Source: Peptoniphilaceae bacterium (GTDB lineage: Bacteria; Bacillota; Clostridia; Tissierellales; Peptoniphilaceae). Taken from it: DNA of 64,000 nucleotides. Below the pieces are notes generated by a model that saw only the letters and a program-made list of their open reading frames with translations, was not told the origin of the DNA and did no database searches. Position 1 is the stretch's first letter. Each line of letters begins with the position of its first letter. The DNA is taken from NCBI GenBank assembly GCA_910589545.1, contig CAJUSY010000004.1:1-64000 (forward strand), given 5' to 3'. Of this stretch, positions 30,630-39,882 are shown piece after piece. The position numbers and the translations under genes are program-made.

Positions 30630-31709
30630 TTGGAAAAAATTATAGGTATTTTGGGTGGAAGTGGACAAATTGGTAAAAGATGCATTGATATATTAAAGCA
30701 AAAAAATTATTCAATTCTTGCCACATATAATCAAAATTACGTCCCAGATGATAAAAATTGTAGATATATGAAATTAAAAGTTAGTAATACAGATGCTTTA
30801 AGGGAATTCATAAAAAAATGCGATATTATTTTAAATTGTGCGGGAGCTTCATTTCTTAATGGAGAAAATATAGCAAGAATTGCTAGTGATTTTGGCGTTC
30901 CTTATATAGATCCATCAGGAGAATCTTTTTTAGAAGATAGACTGAAGGATATTAGAAATAAAAATCTATTTATTTTGTCTGCTGGATATTTTCCTGGCTT
31001 AACGGGATTAATGTTAAAATATGTTGCAGAACATTTTGAAGTTCCCTTAATGATTGAGGGATTTAATATAAGCAATGAAGTACCGAGTTATTCAGCGATT
31101 GAGGATTTCATATTAACTAATTTATCTGGTTTCGGAAAATCTTTAAGTAGTTATATTGATGGGGAAGTAATTAATAATAATTGTTATAAGACAGAAGAAT
31201 ATAAAAACAAAAAATATAAAATGTATAACTATTTAACCAATGAGATATTAAGAGTAGCTAAAAAATATAATTTAAAACAAGCTAATTGGTACAATTGTTC
31301 ATTTTCAAGTGAAATTTTAAGTAAAATGCAAATGATTGTACAAAAAATGCAACAAAATATTTATATTGATAACAAGAAAGACATAGATGAAATTTTAAAT
31401 TACTTTAAGAAAGAGGTCGGAATAGGTAAAACATACAGCTATTTAAATATTTGTGGAAGGGGGAGAATAAATGGGAGAACTTCATCAGTTGAAATAAGTA
31501 TTGATAGCTCATCAAGTAGTGAAATGAGTGCTATTGTGTTGGGTTATACAGCAATGTCAATTTTAGAGAATACATTTAAAAACGGTATATATTATGCTAT
31601 GGATATCATAAAAATTGATAGAATTATACAAGACATTGACAGTTTAAATATCAATTACAGTATAAATGAAAAATTTGAAGGGGAAAATTATTATGAAAGT
31701 GAATTATAA
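30630..31709 (+). CDS. Saccharopine-dehydrogenase-like reductase of the metallophore pathway
   Basis: A 359-residue protein starting at TTG 30,630 (AGGAGG at 30,619). The N-terminal Rossmann motif is GILGGSGQIGKRC, followed by a saccharopine dehydrogenase-type NAD(P)-binding region (ILNCAGASF, GVPYIDPSGE). Its place after the terminal NRPS is that of thiazoline reductases. The pyochelin and yersiniabactin reductases PchG/YbtU are of a different family. The enantio-pyochelin reductase PchK is, to my recollection, of this type. The likely reaction is NADPH reduction of one thiazoline to thiazolidine. Confidence 0.75.
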   Translation: MEKIIGILGGSGQIGKRCIDILKQKNYSILATYNQNYVPDDKNCRYMKLKVSNTDALREFIKKCDIILNCAGASFLNGENIARIASDFGVPYIDPSGESFLEDRLKDIRNKNLFILSAGYFPGLTGLMLKYVAEHFEVPLMIEGFNISNEVPSYSAIEDFILTNLSGFGKSLSSYIDGEVINNNCYKTEEYKNKKYKMYNYLTNEILRVAKKYNLKQANWYNCSFSSEILSKMQMIVQKMQQNIYIDNKKDIDEILNYFKKEVGIGKTYSYLNICGRGRINGRTSSVEISIDSSSSSEMSAIVLGYTAMSILENTFKNGIYYAMDIIKIDRIIQDIDSLNINYSINEKFEGENYYESEL

Positions 31710-32454
31710 TTTAAATATTGTTGGAGACAAAACAAACAAAAAGATTTTGCTTATTCATGGTGTGGGATTTAGTTATGCAAATTGTTTTAAGAGTATTATT
31801 GCTAAACTCAGTAAAACATATTGTATTATATCTCCAGAATTACCTGGACATGGAAACAATACACTTGGAAGGTTAAGTTCAGTAGAGGATGTTGCTGAAG
31901 ATTTAGAAAAAGCATTGATGCTTGAAGATATAGTAAATATAGAATGTGCATATGGGATTTCATTAGGAGCAAGTATTGCATTACAAATTTCTTTGAATAA
32001 GAAAATAAATGTTAATAACTTAATTATCGATGGTGGTCAGTATGAGAGCATGGGAGAAATGATTGAACCATTTTCAAAAGTTATGGCAGAACAATTTGAT
32101 AATTTAAAAAACGGAATTCATTTAATAGAAGATGTGAGAAAAGGAATGGGTTATGGAGACAATGATGTTATAACTTTGAAACATATGATGTATCCTTTTA
32201 TTACAAGAGATACATTATACAAAGCTTTTAAGATGGCATATAAATACGATATTAAAAATAAAGTTGAAAAGCTTACAATGCCTGTTTGTATAATGTTTGG
32301 CAAAAAAGAAACTTATGCAAGCAAATATGTCGATTTAATCAGGAGCAAATCTATAAGTGACGTAAGAGTTGTTAGTTTTGATAATGTAGGACATGCTGAA
32401 GTATTAGGGTTAAATCCAGAGTTAATTATAAATGAAATTGAAAAAGTCTTATAG
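31693..32454 (+). CDS. Alpha/beta hydrolase of the metallophore locus
   Basis: A 253-residue hydrolase starting at ATG 31,693 (GAAGGGG at 31,678-31,684); an in-frame ATG at 31,666 lacks a site. The gene overlaps the reductase by 17 bp. It has an oxyanion-type LLIHGVGF, nucleophile elbow YGISLGAS, a late Asp region (MFGKKETY) and His in NVGHAE. The role is unproven: a second editing thioesterase, or a hydrolase acting on the finished siderophore, are both possible. Translational coupling makes a pathway role likely. Confidence 0.7.
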   Translation: MKVNYNLNIVGDKTNKKILLIHGVGFSYANCFKSIIAKLSKTYCIISPELPGHGNNTLGRLSSVEDVAEDLEKALMLEDIVNIECAYGISLGASIALQISLNKKINVNNLIIDGGQYESMGEMIEPFSKVMAEQFDNLKNGIHLIEDVRKGMGYGDNDVITLKHMMYPFITRDTLYKAFKMAYKYDIKNKVEKLTMPVCIMFGKKETYASKYVDLIRSKSISDVRVVSFDNVGHAEVLGLNPELIINEIEKVL

Positions 32455-32483
32455 GATACATTAATATATTGGAGGGGATAATT

Positions 32484-33455
32484 CTGAGATTAAATAAAAT
32501 TGATATAATAGAAAATGTCCTTGAAGGATATATGTTTTCTGAAAAAAAGGTTACTGATGAATGTAAAATTTATACAATTGAAAATTCCACTGGCTGTGGA
32601 GAAATGCGTTGCTACAATTTATTTGAAGGTGTTCAATTATCTTATAATAACCTTAATATGGAGACGGCATATCAAAAAATAAATCCTAAAAGCGGGGTTT
32701 TAGAAATAGATCATTGCTTAGAGGGATGTTATGAGTTTAAACTTGAAAATAATGAACGTGCTCTGATAGGTAAAGGTGATCTAAGTGTAATCGAAATAGG
32801 TAAAGTTCTTTTTGAAGATTCATGCATACCAACAAAAAAATATGTGGGACTTTCAATATTTATTGATATTGAAAAGGCACAAAAATCTATTGATAAATAT
32901 TTTCCGTATGCAAAAATTGATTTGTTAGAAATAAAAGATCGTTTATGTAAAAATGGTGCAGCTTTAATTATTCATTCACGTCATGAGATAGACCATGTTA
33001 TTAGTGAACTTTATAGAGTAGATTCTAGAATAAGACTTTCTTATTCAATTATAAAAACAATAGAGTTGTTATTATTTTTAAATTTAGTTGAAAGTTCAGA
33101 TACATTTAAGTTAACGTCTTTTTCAGAACCAGTATATAAAGCAACTGTAGAATCATATAAGACGATTTTAAATAATCCTTTTGAAAGATATTCTATTTCT
33201 GATTTATCAAAAAAATATGCTATTTCAGAATCCAGTTTGAAGAGATGTTTTATATACATAACTGGAAGCTCAATAGGTAATTTTATTAGGGAAAATTGTT
33301 TAGAAGCCGCTGCTAAATTATTAATTCATAAACCCTTAATGTCAATAGGAGAGATTTCTGATTTGTCAGGATATTTGAACCCTAGTAAATTTTCTGAGTC
33401 ATTCAAAAAACATTTTGGGCAAACTCCTCAAGAATATAGAAAAAAATCCATCTGA
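32484..33455 (+). CDS. AraC-family regulator (YbtA/PchR-like), non-ATG start
   Basis: GGAGGGG (32,471-32,477) is followed by ATA-ATT-CTG in frame. The likely start is CTG at 32,484 (spacing 6) or ATT at 32,481, as no ATG occurs until well inside. About 323 residues: an N-terminal sensor domain resembling PchR/YbtA (LEIDHCLEGCYEFKLE) and a C-terminal double helix-turn-helix (LSKKYAISESSLKRCF; EISDLSGYLNPSKFSESFKK; GQTPQEYR). Members of this group activate siderophore genes on sensing the metal-loaded siderophore. It is the last gene of the biosynthetic run, before a terminator and the transporter genes. Confidence 0.85.
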   Translation: MRLNKIDIIENVLEGYMFSEKKVTDECKIYTIENSTGCGEMRCYNLFEGVQLSYNNLNMETAYQKINPKSGVLEIDHCLEGCYEFKLENNERALIGKGDLSVIEIGKVLFEDSCIPTKKYVGLSIFIDIEKAQKSIDKYFPYAKIDLLEIKDRLCKNGAALIIHSRHEIDHVISELYRVDSRIRLSYSIIKTIELLLFLNLVESSDTFKLTSFSEPVYKATVESYKTILNNPFERYSISDLSKKYAISESSLKRCFIYITGSSIGNFIRENCLEAAAKLLIHKPLMSIGEISDLSGYLNPSKFSESFKKHFGQTPQEYRKKSI

Positions 33456-33494
33456 CCTTTTTAGAGCAAATAAAGAGCTGTCAGGTTATAAAGA

Positions 33495-33540
33495 AAATAT
33501 CCATCTTACTTTATAATAAAGTTGAAATGGATATTTTTTT
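33495..33540 (+). terminator. Terminator between AraC regulator and transporter genes
   Basis: AAATATCCAT (33,495-33,504) pairs with ATGGATATTT (33,527-33,536), with a partial inner ACTTTA/TAAAGT stem, followed by T residues. The transporters therefore probably have their own promoter in the 55 bp that follow, but no clear -10/-35 stands out. Confidence 0.8.
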
Positions 33541-33596
33541 GTAAATATTCTCTATACACATTCTATGTACATTTTATTAATTAACGGAGGTGTTTT

Positions 33597-34199
33597 ATGA
33601 ACAATAAAAAAATGACTACAAAAGATGTAGTAACAGTAGCTATTATGATTGCTTTATTTTATGCAATATCTATTGTTATTGGAATGAGTATGGTTGCTGT
33701 TCCGGTTGTATATATTTATGGTACTGCTGGAATTGAAATGTTTATAGGAGCTATTTTCTACTTGGTAGCAGCTAACAGACTTAATAAACATGGGCTATTA
33801 TTTATATGGATATTAATTTATGGTCTTATTACAGCAGCTATGGGTTATGTGTTTATGCTTCCATATTTTATTGGACTTGCTATTTTGTGTGAAATAGTAA
33901 TGATAGGCAAAGACACTTATATAAATCCAATAAGAAATATGATTGGCTGGAGTGTTTATGGTGCTGGTATGTTCATGGGAATAGGAGTTCCATGTTGGAT
34001 AGCTTGGGAATCTTATCAAAAGCAAGCTTTAGAGAGTGGGTTTGCAGATAAGACATTAACATTGCAATATAATTTGGTATCTTCACCAAAACTACTATTA
34101 TTAGGTGTAACAATAACCGTTATATTATCTGCTTTAGGTGTTTTGTTTGCACAAAAAATTCTTAAAAAGCACTTTAAAAAGGCGGGTATTTTAGAGTAA
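33597..34199 (+). CDS. ECF transporter S component (MptD family)
   Basis: A 200-residue integral membrane protein with about six hydrophobic segments, an ACGGAGG site before the ATG, and a short polar N-terminus (KKMTTKDVVTVAIMIALFYA) typical of substrate-binding S components. The MptD-like group occurs with siderophore-type NRPS clusters in Gram-positives. The T and A components follow directly. It probably binds the metal-siderophore complex, or the metal, at the membrane. The comparable genes in S. equi are eqbHIJ, implicated in import. Confidence 0.8.
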   Translation: MNNKKMTTKDVVTVAIMIALFYAISIVIGMSMVAVPVVYIYGTAGIEMFIGAIFYLVAANRLNKHGLLFIWILIYGLITAAMGYVFMLPYFIGLAILCEIVMIGKDTYINPIRNMIGWSVYGAGMFMGIGVPCWIAWESYQKQALESGFADKTLTLQYNLVSSPKLLLLGVTITVILSALGVLFAQKILKKHFKKAGILE

Positions 34200-34216
34200 A
34201 TGGAGATATATGGGAA

Positions 34217-34891
34217 ATGAAAATAGAAAAAATAAGTGGAATAACTTGTCTTTTTTTAACTATTATTTCCTGTATGGTGTCAATATTTACAAAAAGTTAC
34301 TATATGCATGCTCTGTTTGTAGGATGGCTTTGTATGCTTTTAGCATATTTTGGTTTTATCAAACAGAGCATAATTTATTTTATGATATATAGTTTTACTA
34401 CATTTTGGTTATTAAAAATGATACCTAGTGGTGTAGTTATAATTTCACCAATGCTTTTGGGAATGTTGTATAAATTCATAGTTCCAATCATGGCAGGATT
34501 TTTAACTTTTAAGATACCATCAGGAAAATTAATTTCAATATTTCACAAATTAATGTTGCCACGAAATTTTGTACTTATATTAACGGTAATTATTCGATTT
34601 GTACCAACAATTGCTGGGGAATTTAGAACAATAAAAGAAGCTATGAAAGTAAGGGGATTTACAGGTAACTTTTTTCATATTTTATCAAATCCTTTGAGGA
34701 CTCTTGAATATGCTATAGTTCCTTTAATTTTTCGTTCTATAAAAGTAGGAGATGAATTATCAGCAGCAGCGATTGTTAGAGGAATTGAAAACCCAATAAA
34801 AAGGGATTCATATTATAGTAACAAGTTGTGTAAATTAGACATAATTATAATAACTGCAAGCTTTGTTTTATTTATATTATGTCTTATATGA
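34217..34891 (+). CDS. ECF transporter T component (EcfT-like transmembrane protein)
   Basis: A 224-residue membrane protein with the coupling-helix signatures of EcfT: AMKVRGF after FRTIKE, and a second Ala-Arg-Gly-type AAIVRGIE. These helices contact the ATPases. It lies 17 bp after the S gene; the stop is 12 bp before the ATPase start. Confidence 0.88.
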   Translation: MKIEKISGITCLFLTIISCMVSIFTKSYYMHALFVGWLCMLLAYFGFIKQSIIYFMIYSFTTFWLLKMIPSGVVIISPMLLGMLYKFIVPIMAGFLTFKIPSGKLISIFHKLMLPRNFVLILTVIIRFVPTIAGEFRTIKEAMKVRGFTGNFFHILSNPLRTLEYAIVPLIFRSIKVGDELSAAAIVRGIENPIKRDSYYSNKLCKLDIIIITASFVLFILCLI

Positions 34892-34902
34892 GAGGTGCAT
34901 CA

Positions 34903-36387
34903 TTGAATAATAAACTGGAAATTAGGAAATTATCTTTTTCATATAATAGCAATAAAGATGAACAGTTGAAAGATATAAATTTAGACATTAAAGATGGTGA
35001 ATGTTGTGTAATTATAGGGGAGTCGGGATGTGGCAAGTCTACTTTGACAAGGGCTATAAATGGATTAATTCCAAATTTTTACGAAGGAAATTTAGATGGA
35101 GAAGTATATATTGATGGCAAATCTATCAGAAATTTAAAATCCTGGGAAATAGCAAAGTTAGTCGGTAATGTATTTCAAGATCCTAGAAGCCAATTTTTTG
35201 CCAATGAAGTTAATGGAGAAATTGCATTTGGACCGGAAAATTTGGGATATAAGCGTGATGAAATAATAAGAAGAGTAAATGAATCAACTGAGAAAATGAA
35301 TATTGATAAATTGCTAAATAATAGGATATACAATTTATCCTATGGAATTAGGCAAAAAGTAGCAATTTGTTCAGCAAGAGCCATTGAACCATCTATTTAT
35401 GTATTTGATGAACCATCTGCAAATCTTGATTTACAATCAATATATAAATTTTCAAAACTTGTAATGGACTTAAAAAATGAAGGAAAAACTATAGTAATTG
35501 TTGAGCATAGGTTATTTTATTTAAAAGGAATAGCTGATAGGTATTTATTGATACAAAATGGATCTTTAATAAATAGTTATAAAGCAGAAGAATTTGAAAA
35601 AATCAGTTCAAAAGACTTAAATGCATTGGGCTTACGCTCAATAAATCTTAATGATATTGTTGTAGATGACCACAAAGTTAAAGAAAAAGAAATTAGTAGT
35701 GACAATTCTTTTGATTTTGAGGTGAAAAATATTAGTAAAAAATATAAAAATAATTTCGTACTAAAAGATGTGTCACTTAAATTTGATAGCAATGAGACTA
35801 TTGCTTTAGTAGGAATAAATGGAACAGGTAAAAGTACACTCGGTAAAATTTATTCTGGGATTCAAAATCAGACTGATGGAGAAATAAAGATAAATGGACT
35901 CAAAGCTAATAAAAAGATGAGGTTAAGCAAAGTGTGGTATATTCCTCAAGATTTAGACTCTCAATTATTTGGGGAAGATTTGATGGATGAATTATTAACT
36001 GGGTTAAAAAATAGAGAAGATTATATCACGAAAGCAGAGGAACTTTTAAAAAAAGTTGGATTATTTGATATAAGAGATAAACATCCAGCAACTTTATCAG
36101 GTGGTCAAAAACAGAGACTAGTTCTATGTGTAGCTATGTTGAGAGAAACACCTTTTATTATATTGGATGAGCCGACATCAGGGCTTGATTTCAGGAGTAT
36201 GGATAAGGTGGGGAGATTAATCAAAGAGGAACAAAAAAAAGGAACAAAATTTTTGATAATTTCTCATGATATTGAATTTATAGCAAAGACGTGTGATAGA
36301 CTTGTAAAACTAGAGAATGGGATAATAACAGAAGATTTTTATATTGATAATATAGGACAGCTGTTAAGAGCTATGGAGGCTAAATAA
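34903..36387 (+). CDS. ECF transporter A component, dual-ATPase fusion
   Basis: The start is probably TTG 34,903, served by AGAGGTG (34,891-34,897); an in-frame ATG at 34,879 overlaps the T gene. Two ABC ATPase halves are fused in 494 residues. Half one has GESGCGKST, the weak signature LSYGIRQK and FDEPSANLD. Half two has GINGTGKST, LSGGQKQR and LDEPTSGLD. The first half's degenerate signature suggests asymmetric sites. It energises the S/T importer. Confidence 0.9.
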   Translation: MNNKLEIRKLSFSYNSNKDEQLKDINLDIKDGECCVIIGESGCGKSTLTRAINGLIPNFYEGNLDGEVYIDGKSIRNLKSWEIAKLVGNVFQDPRSQFFANEVNGEIAFGPENLGYKRDEIIRRVNESTEKMNIDKLLNNRIYNLSYGIRQKVAICSARAIEPSIYVFDEPSANLDLQSIYKFSKLVMDLKNEGKTIVIVEHRLFYLKGIADRYLLIQNGSLINSYKAEEFEKISSKDLNALGLRSINLNDIVVDDHKVKEKEISSDNSFDFEVKNISKKYKNNFVLKDVSLKFDSNETIALVGINGTGKSTLGKIYSGIQNQTDGEIKINGLKANKKMRLSKVWYIPQDLDSQLFGEDLMDELLTGLKNREDYITKAEELLKKVGLFDIRDKHPATLSGGQKQRLVLCVAMLRETPFIILDEPTSGLDFRSMDKVGRLIKEEQKKGTKFLIISHDIEFIAKTCDRLVKLENGIITEDFYIDNIGQLLRAMEAK

Positions 36388-36402
36388 TTTAGGAGGTGCG
36401 TA

Positions 36403-38115
36403 ATGGAAGTTTTAAAAAAGCATATAGGACAAATTTTATCATCAGTTATTATTGCAGTAATTGGTGTTTTTTGTAGTGTTGTACCATATTTTGCTTTAGC
36501 TAAGATTACTCAAAATATAGCAATTAGTAATACAGATTTAGAATTCTATATAAGACCAATTTTGCTTATTTTAGGTGGGTTAATAGGAAGTGTTATTTTT
36601 CATGAGATTTCAACTTTAATTTCTCACAATTTAGCATTTCGCATAATAGAGGATGAGAGGAAGAAACTTGTAAGAAAAATTAATAGATTATCAATGGGAG
36701 AGATTGAAAAACGATCTAGTGGAGAATGGACTCAGTTTATGGTAGAAACTTTGAATAAAATTGAGCAACCGATAGCTCATGTTATTCCTGAAGTAATAGC
36801 TAATCTTATCATTCCAATCGCTTTAGTAGTTATTATTTTTATAATGGATTGGAGGATTGGAATTGCAAATCTTATTACATTACCACTAGGGGTGTTATTT
36901 TCAATTCTAATGATGGGTGGATATGAAGAAAAATCACGAAATTATCAAGAAGCCGCAAAAAACATGAATACAACAGCTGTTGAATATATTAGAGGTATTC
37001 AAGTTATAAAGGCATTCAATAAATCTGCATCATCATATGGAAAATTTGTAGATGCTGTAAATAGTAATAGAGACAGTATGCTAAATTGGTATTTAAGTGT
37101 TTGTTTCTATATGACAGCAGCAATGGAAGTTTTACCATCAACTTTATTATTTGTTTTACCAACTTCTTTATACTTGTATATGAATGGAAGTATTGAAGTA
37201 GGCAATCTAATAATGTGTGTTTTATTATCTTATGCCTGCTACAAACCTTTGATTAAAGCTATGAGTCATATGGATACTATGGCGAATGTAAGAGTTGTAA
37301 TAGATGAAATAAAAAATGTTATGGAGTTACCAGAGTTAGAACGAGGTAATGGAGAGGAAAAAATAAGATCATACGATATTAATTTTGAAAATGTATGTTT
37401 TGCCTATAATGATAAGAAAAAAGTTTTTGATAACTTATCCTTTAGTGCAAAAGAAAATAAACTTACAGCTATTGTTGGTTATTCTGGCGGAGGAAAATCC
37501 ACTATTGCTAAGCTAATTGCGGGATATTGGAACATTAATAAAGGGAAAATATCCGTAGGAAATGTAAATCTTAAAGATGTTTCTCTTGAAAAGAACATGG
37601 AACTTGTAACCTATGTATCACAAGAAAATTATCTATTTAGAAAAAGTATTATAGATAATATGAGAATGGCAAATCAAAATGCTAGTATTGAAGAGATAAA
37701 AGACGCTTGTAAAAAAGCTTCTTGCCATGACTTTATTATGAGTCTTCCTAATGGATATGAAACCATAATTGGAGAATCTGGGAGCAACTTGTCTGGAGGA
37801 GAGAGACAAAGACTTACAATAGCAAGAGCTTTGCTTAAAGATAGCCCAATAGTTTTATTAGACGAAGCTACAGCATATTCTGATCCAGATAATGAAGCTG
37901 AAATTCAAAAATCTATAGATGCATTGGTTGAAAATAAAACTGTTATTATGATTGCTCATAGGCTTTCTACAATAATAGGAGCCGATAAGATCATAGTATT
38001 AAACAATGGGGAAATTGAAGCAGAAGGAACTCATAAAGAACTTCTTGGAAAAAGTGAAACATATGCAAAAATGTGGAAATCACACATAAGTTTATCAAAC
38101 GATAGGGGTGAGTAA
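36403..38115 (+). CDS. ABC transporter, fused membrane-ATPase, YbtP-like half
   Basis: A 570-residue exporter-fold half-transporter: six membrane segments, then an ATPase with Walker A GYSGGGKST near 361, LSGGERQR and Walker B VLLDEAT. AGGAGG precedes the ATG. It pairs with the next gene, which starts at the base after this stop. The pair resembles YbtP/YbtQ, which despite an exporter fold import ferric yersiniabactin; export of the apo-siderophore is the alternative. One odd point is AYSDPDNE where most members have ASVDPENE. Confidence 0.88.
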   Translation: MEVLKKHIGQILSSVIIAVIGVFCSVVPYFALAKITQNIAISNTDLEFYIRPILLILGGLIGSVIFHEISTLISHNLAFRIIEDERKKLVRKINRLSMGEIEKRSSGEWTQFMVETLNKIEQPIAHVIPEVIANLIIPIALVVIIFIMDWRIGIANLITLPLGVLFSILMMGGYEEKSRNYQEAAKNMNTTAVEYIRGIQVIKAFNKSASSYGKFVDAVNSNRDSMLNWYLSVCFYMTAAMEVLPSTLLFVLPTSLYLYMNGSIEVGNLIMCVLLSYACYKPLIKAMSHMDTMANVRVVIDEIKNVMELPELERGNGEEKIRSYDINFENVCFAYNDKKKVFDNLSFSAKENKLTAIVGYSGGGKSTIAKLIAGYWNINKGKISVGNVNLKDVSLEKNMELVTYVSQENYLFRKSIIDNMRMANQNASIEEIKDACKKASCHDFIMSLPNGYETIIGESGSNLSGGERQRLTIARALLKDSPIVLLDEATAYSDPDNEAEIQKSIDALVENKTVIMIAHRLSTIIGADKIIVLNNGEIEAEGTHKELLGKSETYAKMWKSHISLSNDRGE

Positions 38116-39861
38116 ATGAAAGAATTAATTCACAAGTTATATTGGGTCGCTGGAAAAGAATCTTCCAAAATTAGCAAGATGTTTTTCTTTGAAGTATTAA
38201 AAAGTATATTTGAAGGAATATCCCTTGGAGCTACAATGTTGCTTTTACTTAAAATATTTCAAAATATATTTGAAGGAAGAAATATTACACAAGAAGACAT
38301 CTATGTCGTATTTGCAATAGCTCTACTAAGTGTAGTAGGGAAAATATTATCTAGTTATATGGCTGATAGAAATAAATACATCGCAACTTACAATATGGGA
38401 GCAGAAAATAGGCTATATATAGGTGATCAGCTAAAAAAAGTGAATATGGGATATTTTAGCAGTAATCGCCTTGGAAACATTTCAGGCGGATTAACCACAG
38501 TTATAGGTGAACTTGAAACCGTAGGAGTTAATATAATAGAAACTTTATTTGTGGGAGTAATTCAAACTATAATAATGGCGATATTTATGATTCCGTTTGA
38601 TATAGTTACAGGTTCTATAATTTTAGGAACTTTATTCTTAGGAATGTTATGCAATGCTATCTTTCAAAAGAAATCAGACGAGTTGACTAAAAAATTACAA
38701 GCTTTAAAAATAAATCTAAATGCATCTACTTTGGAGTATGTTAAAGGTATTAGTGTTATTAAATCATTTGGAAAAAGTGGTGAAATGACTAAAGAATTGG
38801 ATAGAGAGATTTATAAAAATAGAAGAGGTTTTATAAATGTTGAAAAAACTGTAGCACCTGCTGCTTTGATATTTCTAATTATATTTAAATTGGGGATTTG
38901 TCTTATTATATTTTCAGCTATTTATAGATTTTGCATAGGAGAAATTGATCATTATAAATCTGTAATGCTTGTAGTGTCTAGTTTTATTGTTTTTTCTGGT
39001 TTTGAAATGGCTGGAAGTATGCAAAACGTTAGAGGAATAGCTATACAAAACTTGGATTCAATTGCTAAACTTAGGAATTTACCAACAATTTCAGAAGGCA
39101 CAAGAACAAGCTTTGAAAAAGGAGATATAAATCTAAAGGACGTTGACTTCTCATATGACAAACAGAACTTATTTAACCGTTTAAATTTAGATATTCCAAA
39201 AGGTAAGACTACAGCAATTGTAGGCGGTTCTGGCAGTGGAAAAACAACACTTTGTAATTTGATAGCTAGATTTTGGGATGTAGATTCTGGAGAAATATTG
39301 ATTGATGATAATAACATAAAAGATTTTAGATATGACAATTTGTTATCTAATTTCACTTTTGTTTTTCAAGACGTCTATTTATTTGATGACACTATAAAAA
39401 ACAACATTAAGTTCGGAAATCCAGAAGCTAGTGATGAGGAAGTTATTAATGTTGCTAAGCAAGCACAGTGTCATGAATTTATTATGAAGTTGTCAGATGG
39501 TTATGACACAGTTTTACAAGAGGGTGGTTCAAATTTATCTGGAGGAGAGCGTCAGAGAATATCTATAGCAAGAGCTATGCTAAAACCAAGCAGAATTGTT
39601 ATTCTTGACGAAGCAACTTCAAGTGTAGATCCAGAAAATGAACAACAACTTATAACTGCTTTAAACAATTTGTTAAAAGATAAAACTGTAATTGTGATTG
39701 CACATAAACTTGAAACTATTAAAAATGCTGATCAAATTGTTGTTATGGATAAAGGAAATATTGAAAGTATTGGTAAACATAAAGAGCTTATGGAAAAATC
39801 ACACATATACAAGAGCTTTATTGAGAAAAGAGAAAAAGCTACTGGTTGGAAAATTGAATAA
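38116..39861 (+). CDS. ABC transporter, fused membrane-ATPase, YbtQ-like half
   Basis: A 581-residue partner of the preceding gene, beginning immediately after its stop codon with GGGTGAG upstream. It has six membrane segments, Walker A GGSGSGKTT, LSGGERQR, VILDEATSSVDPENE and the H-loop IVIAHK. The two halves probably form a heterodimer handling the siderophore or its metal complex. Confidence 0.88.
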   Translation: MKELIHKLYWVAGKESSKISKMFFFEVLKSIFEGISLGATMLLLLKIFQNIFEGRNITQEDIYVVFAIALLSVVGKILSSYMADRNKYIATYNMGAENRLYIGDQLKKVNMGYFSSNRLGNISGGLTTVIGELETVGVNIIETLFVGVIQTIIMAIFMIPFDIVTGSIILGTLFLGMLCNAIFQKKSDELTKKLQALKINLNASTLEYVKGISVIKSFGKSGEMTKELDREIYKNRRGFINVEKTVAPAALIFLIIFKLGICLIIFSAIYRFCIGEIDHYKSVMLVVSSFIVFSGFEMAGSMQNVRGIAIQNLDSIAKLRNLPTISEGTRTSFEKGDINLKDVDFSYDKQNLFNRLNLDIPKGKTTAIVGGSGSGKTTLCNLIARFWDVDSGEILIDDNNIKDFRYDNLLSNFTFVFQDVYLFDDTIKNNIKFGNPEASDEEVINVAKQAQCHEFIMKLSDGYDTVLQEGGSNLSGGERQRISIARAMLKPSRIVILDEATSSVDPENEQQLITALNNLLKDKTVIVIAHKLETIKNADQIVVMDKGNIESIGKHKELMEKSHIYKSFIEKREKATGWKIE

Positions 39862-39882
39862 AATTTAATAGAGGATGATTTT

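Noticed and set aside
34210..34392. 60-codon frame overlapping the ECF T-component gene
   Set aside because: A shadow in another frame of a well-supported membrane protein gene; no independent motif.
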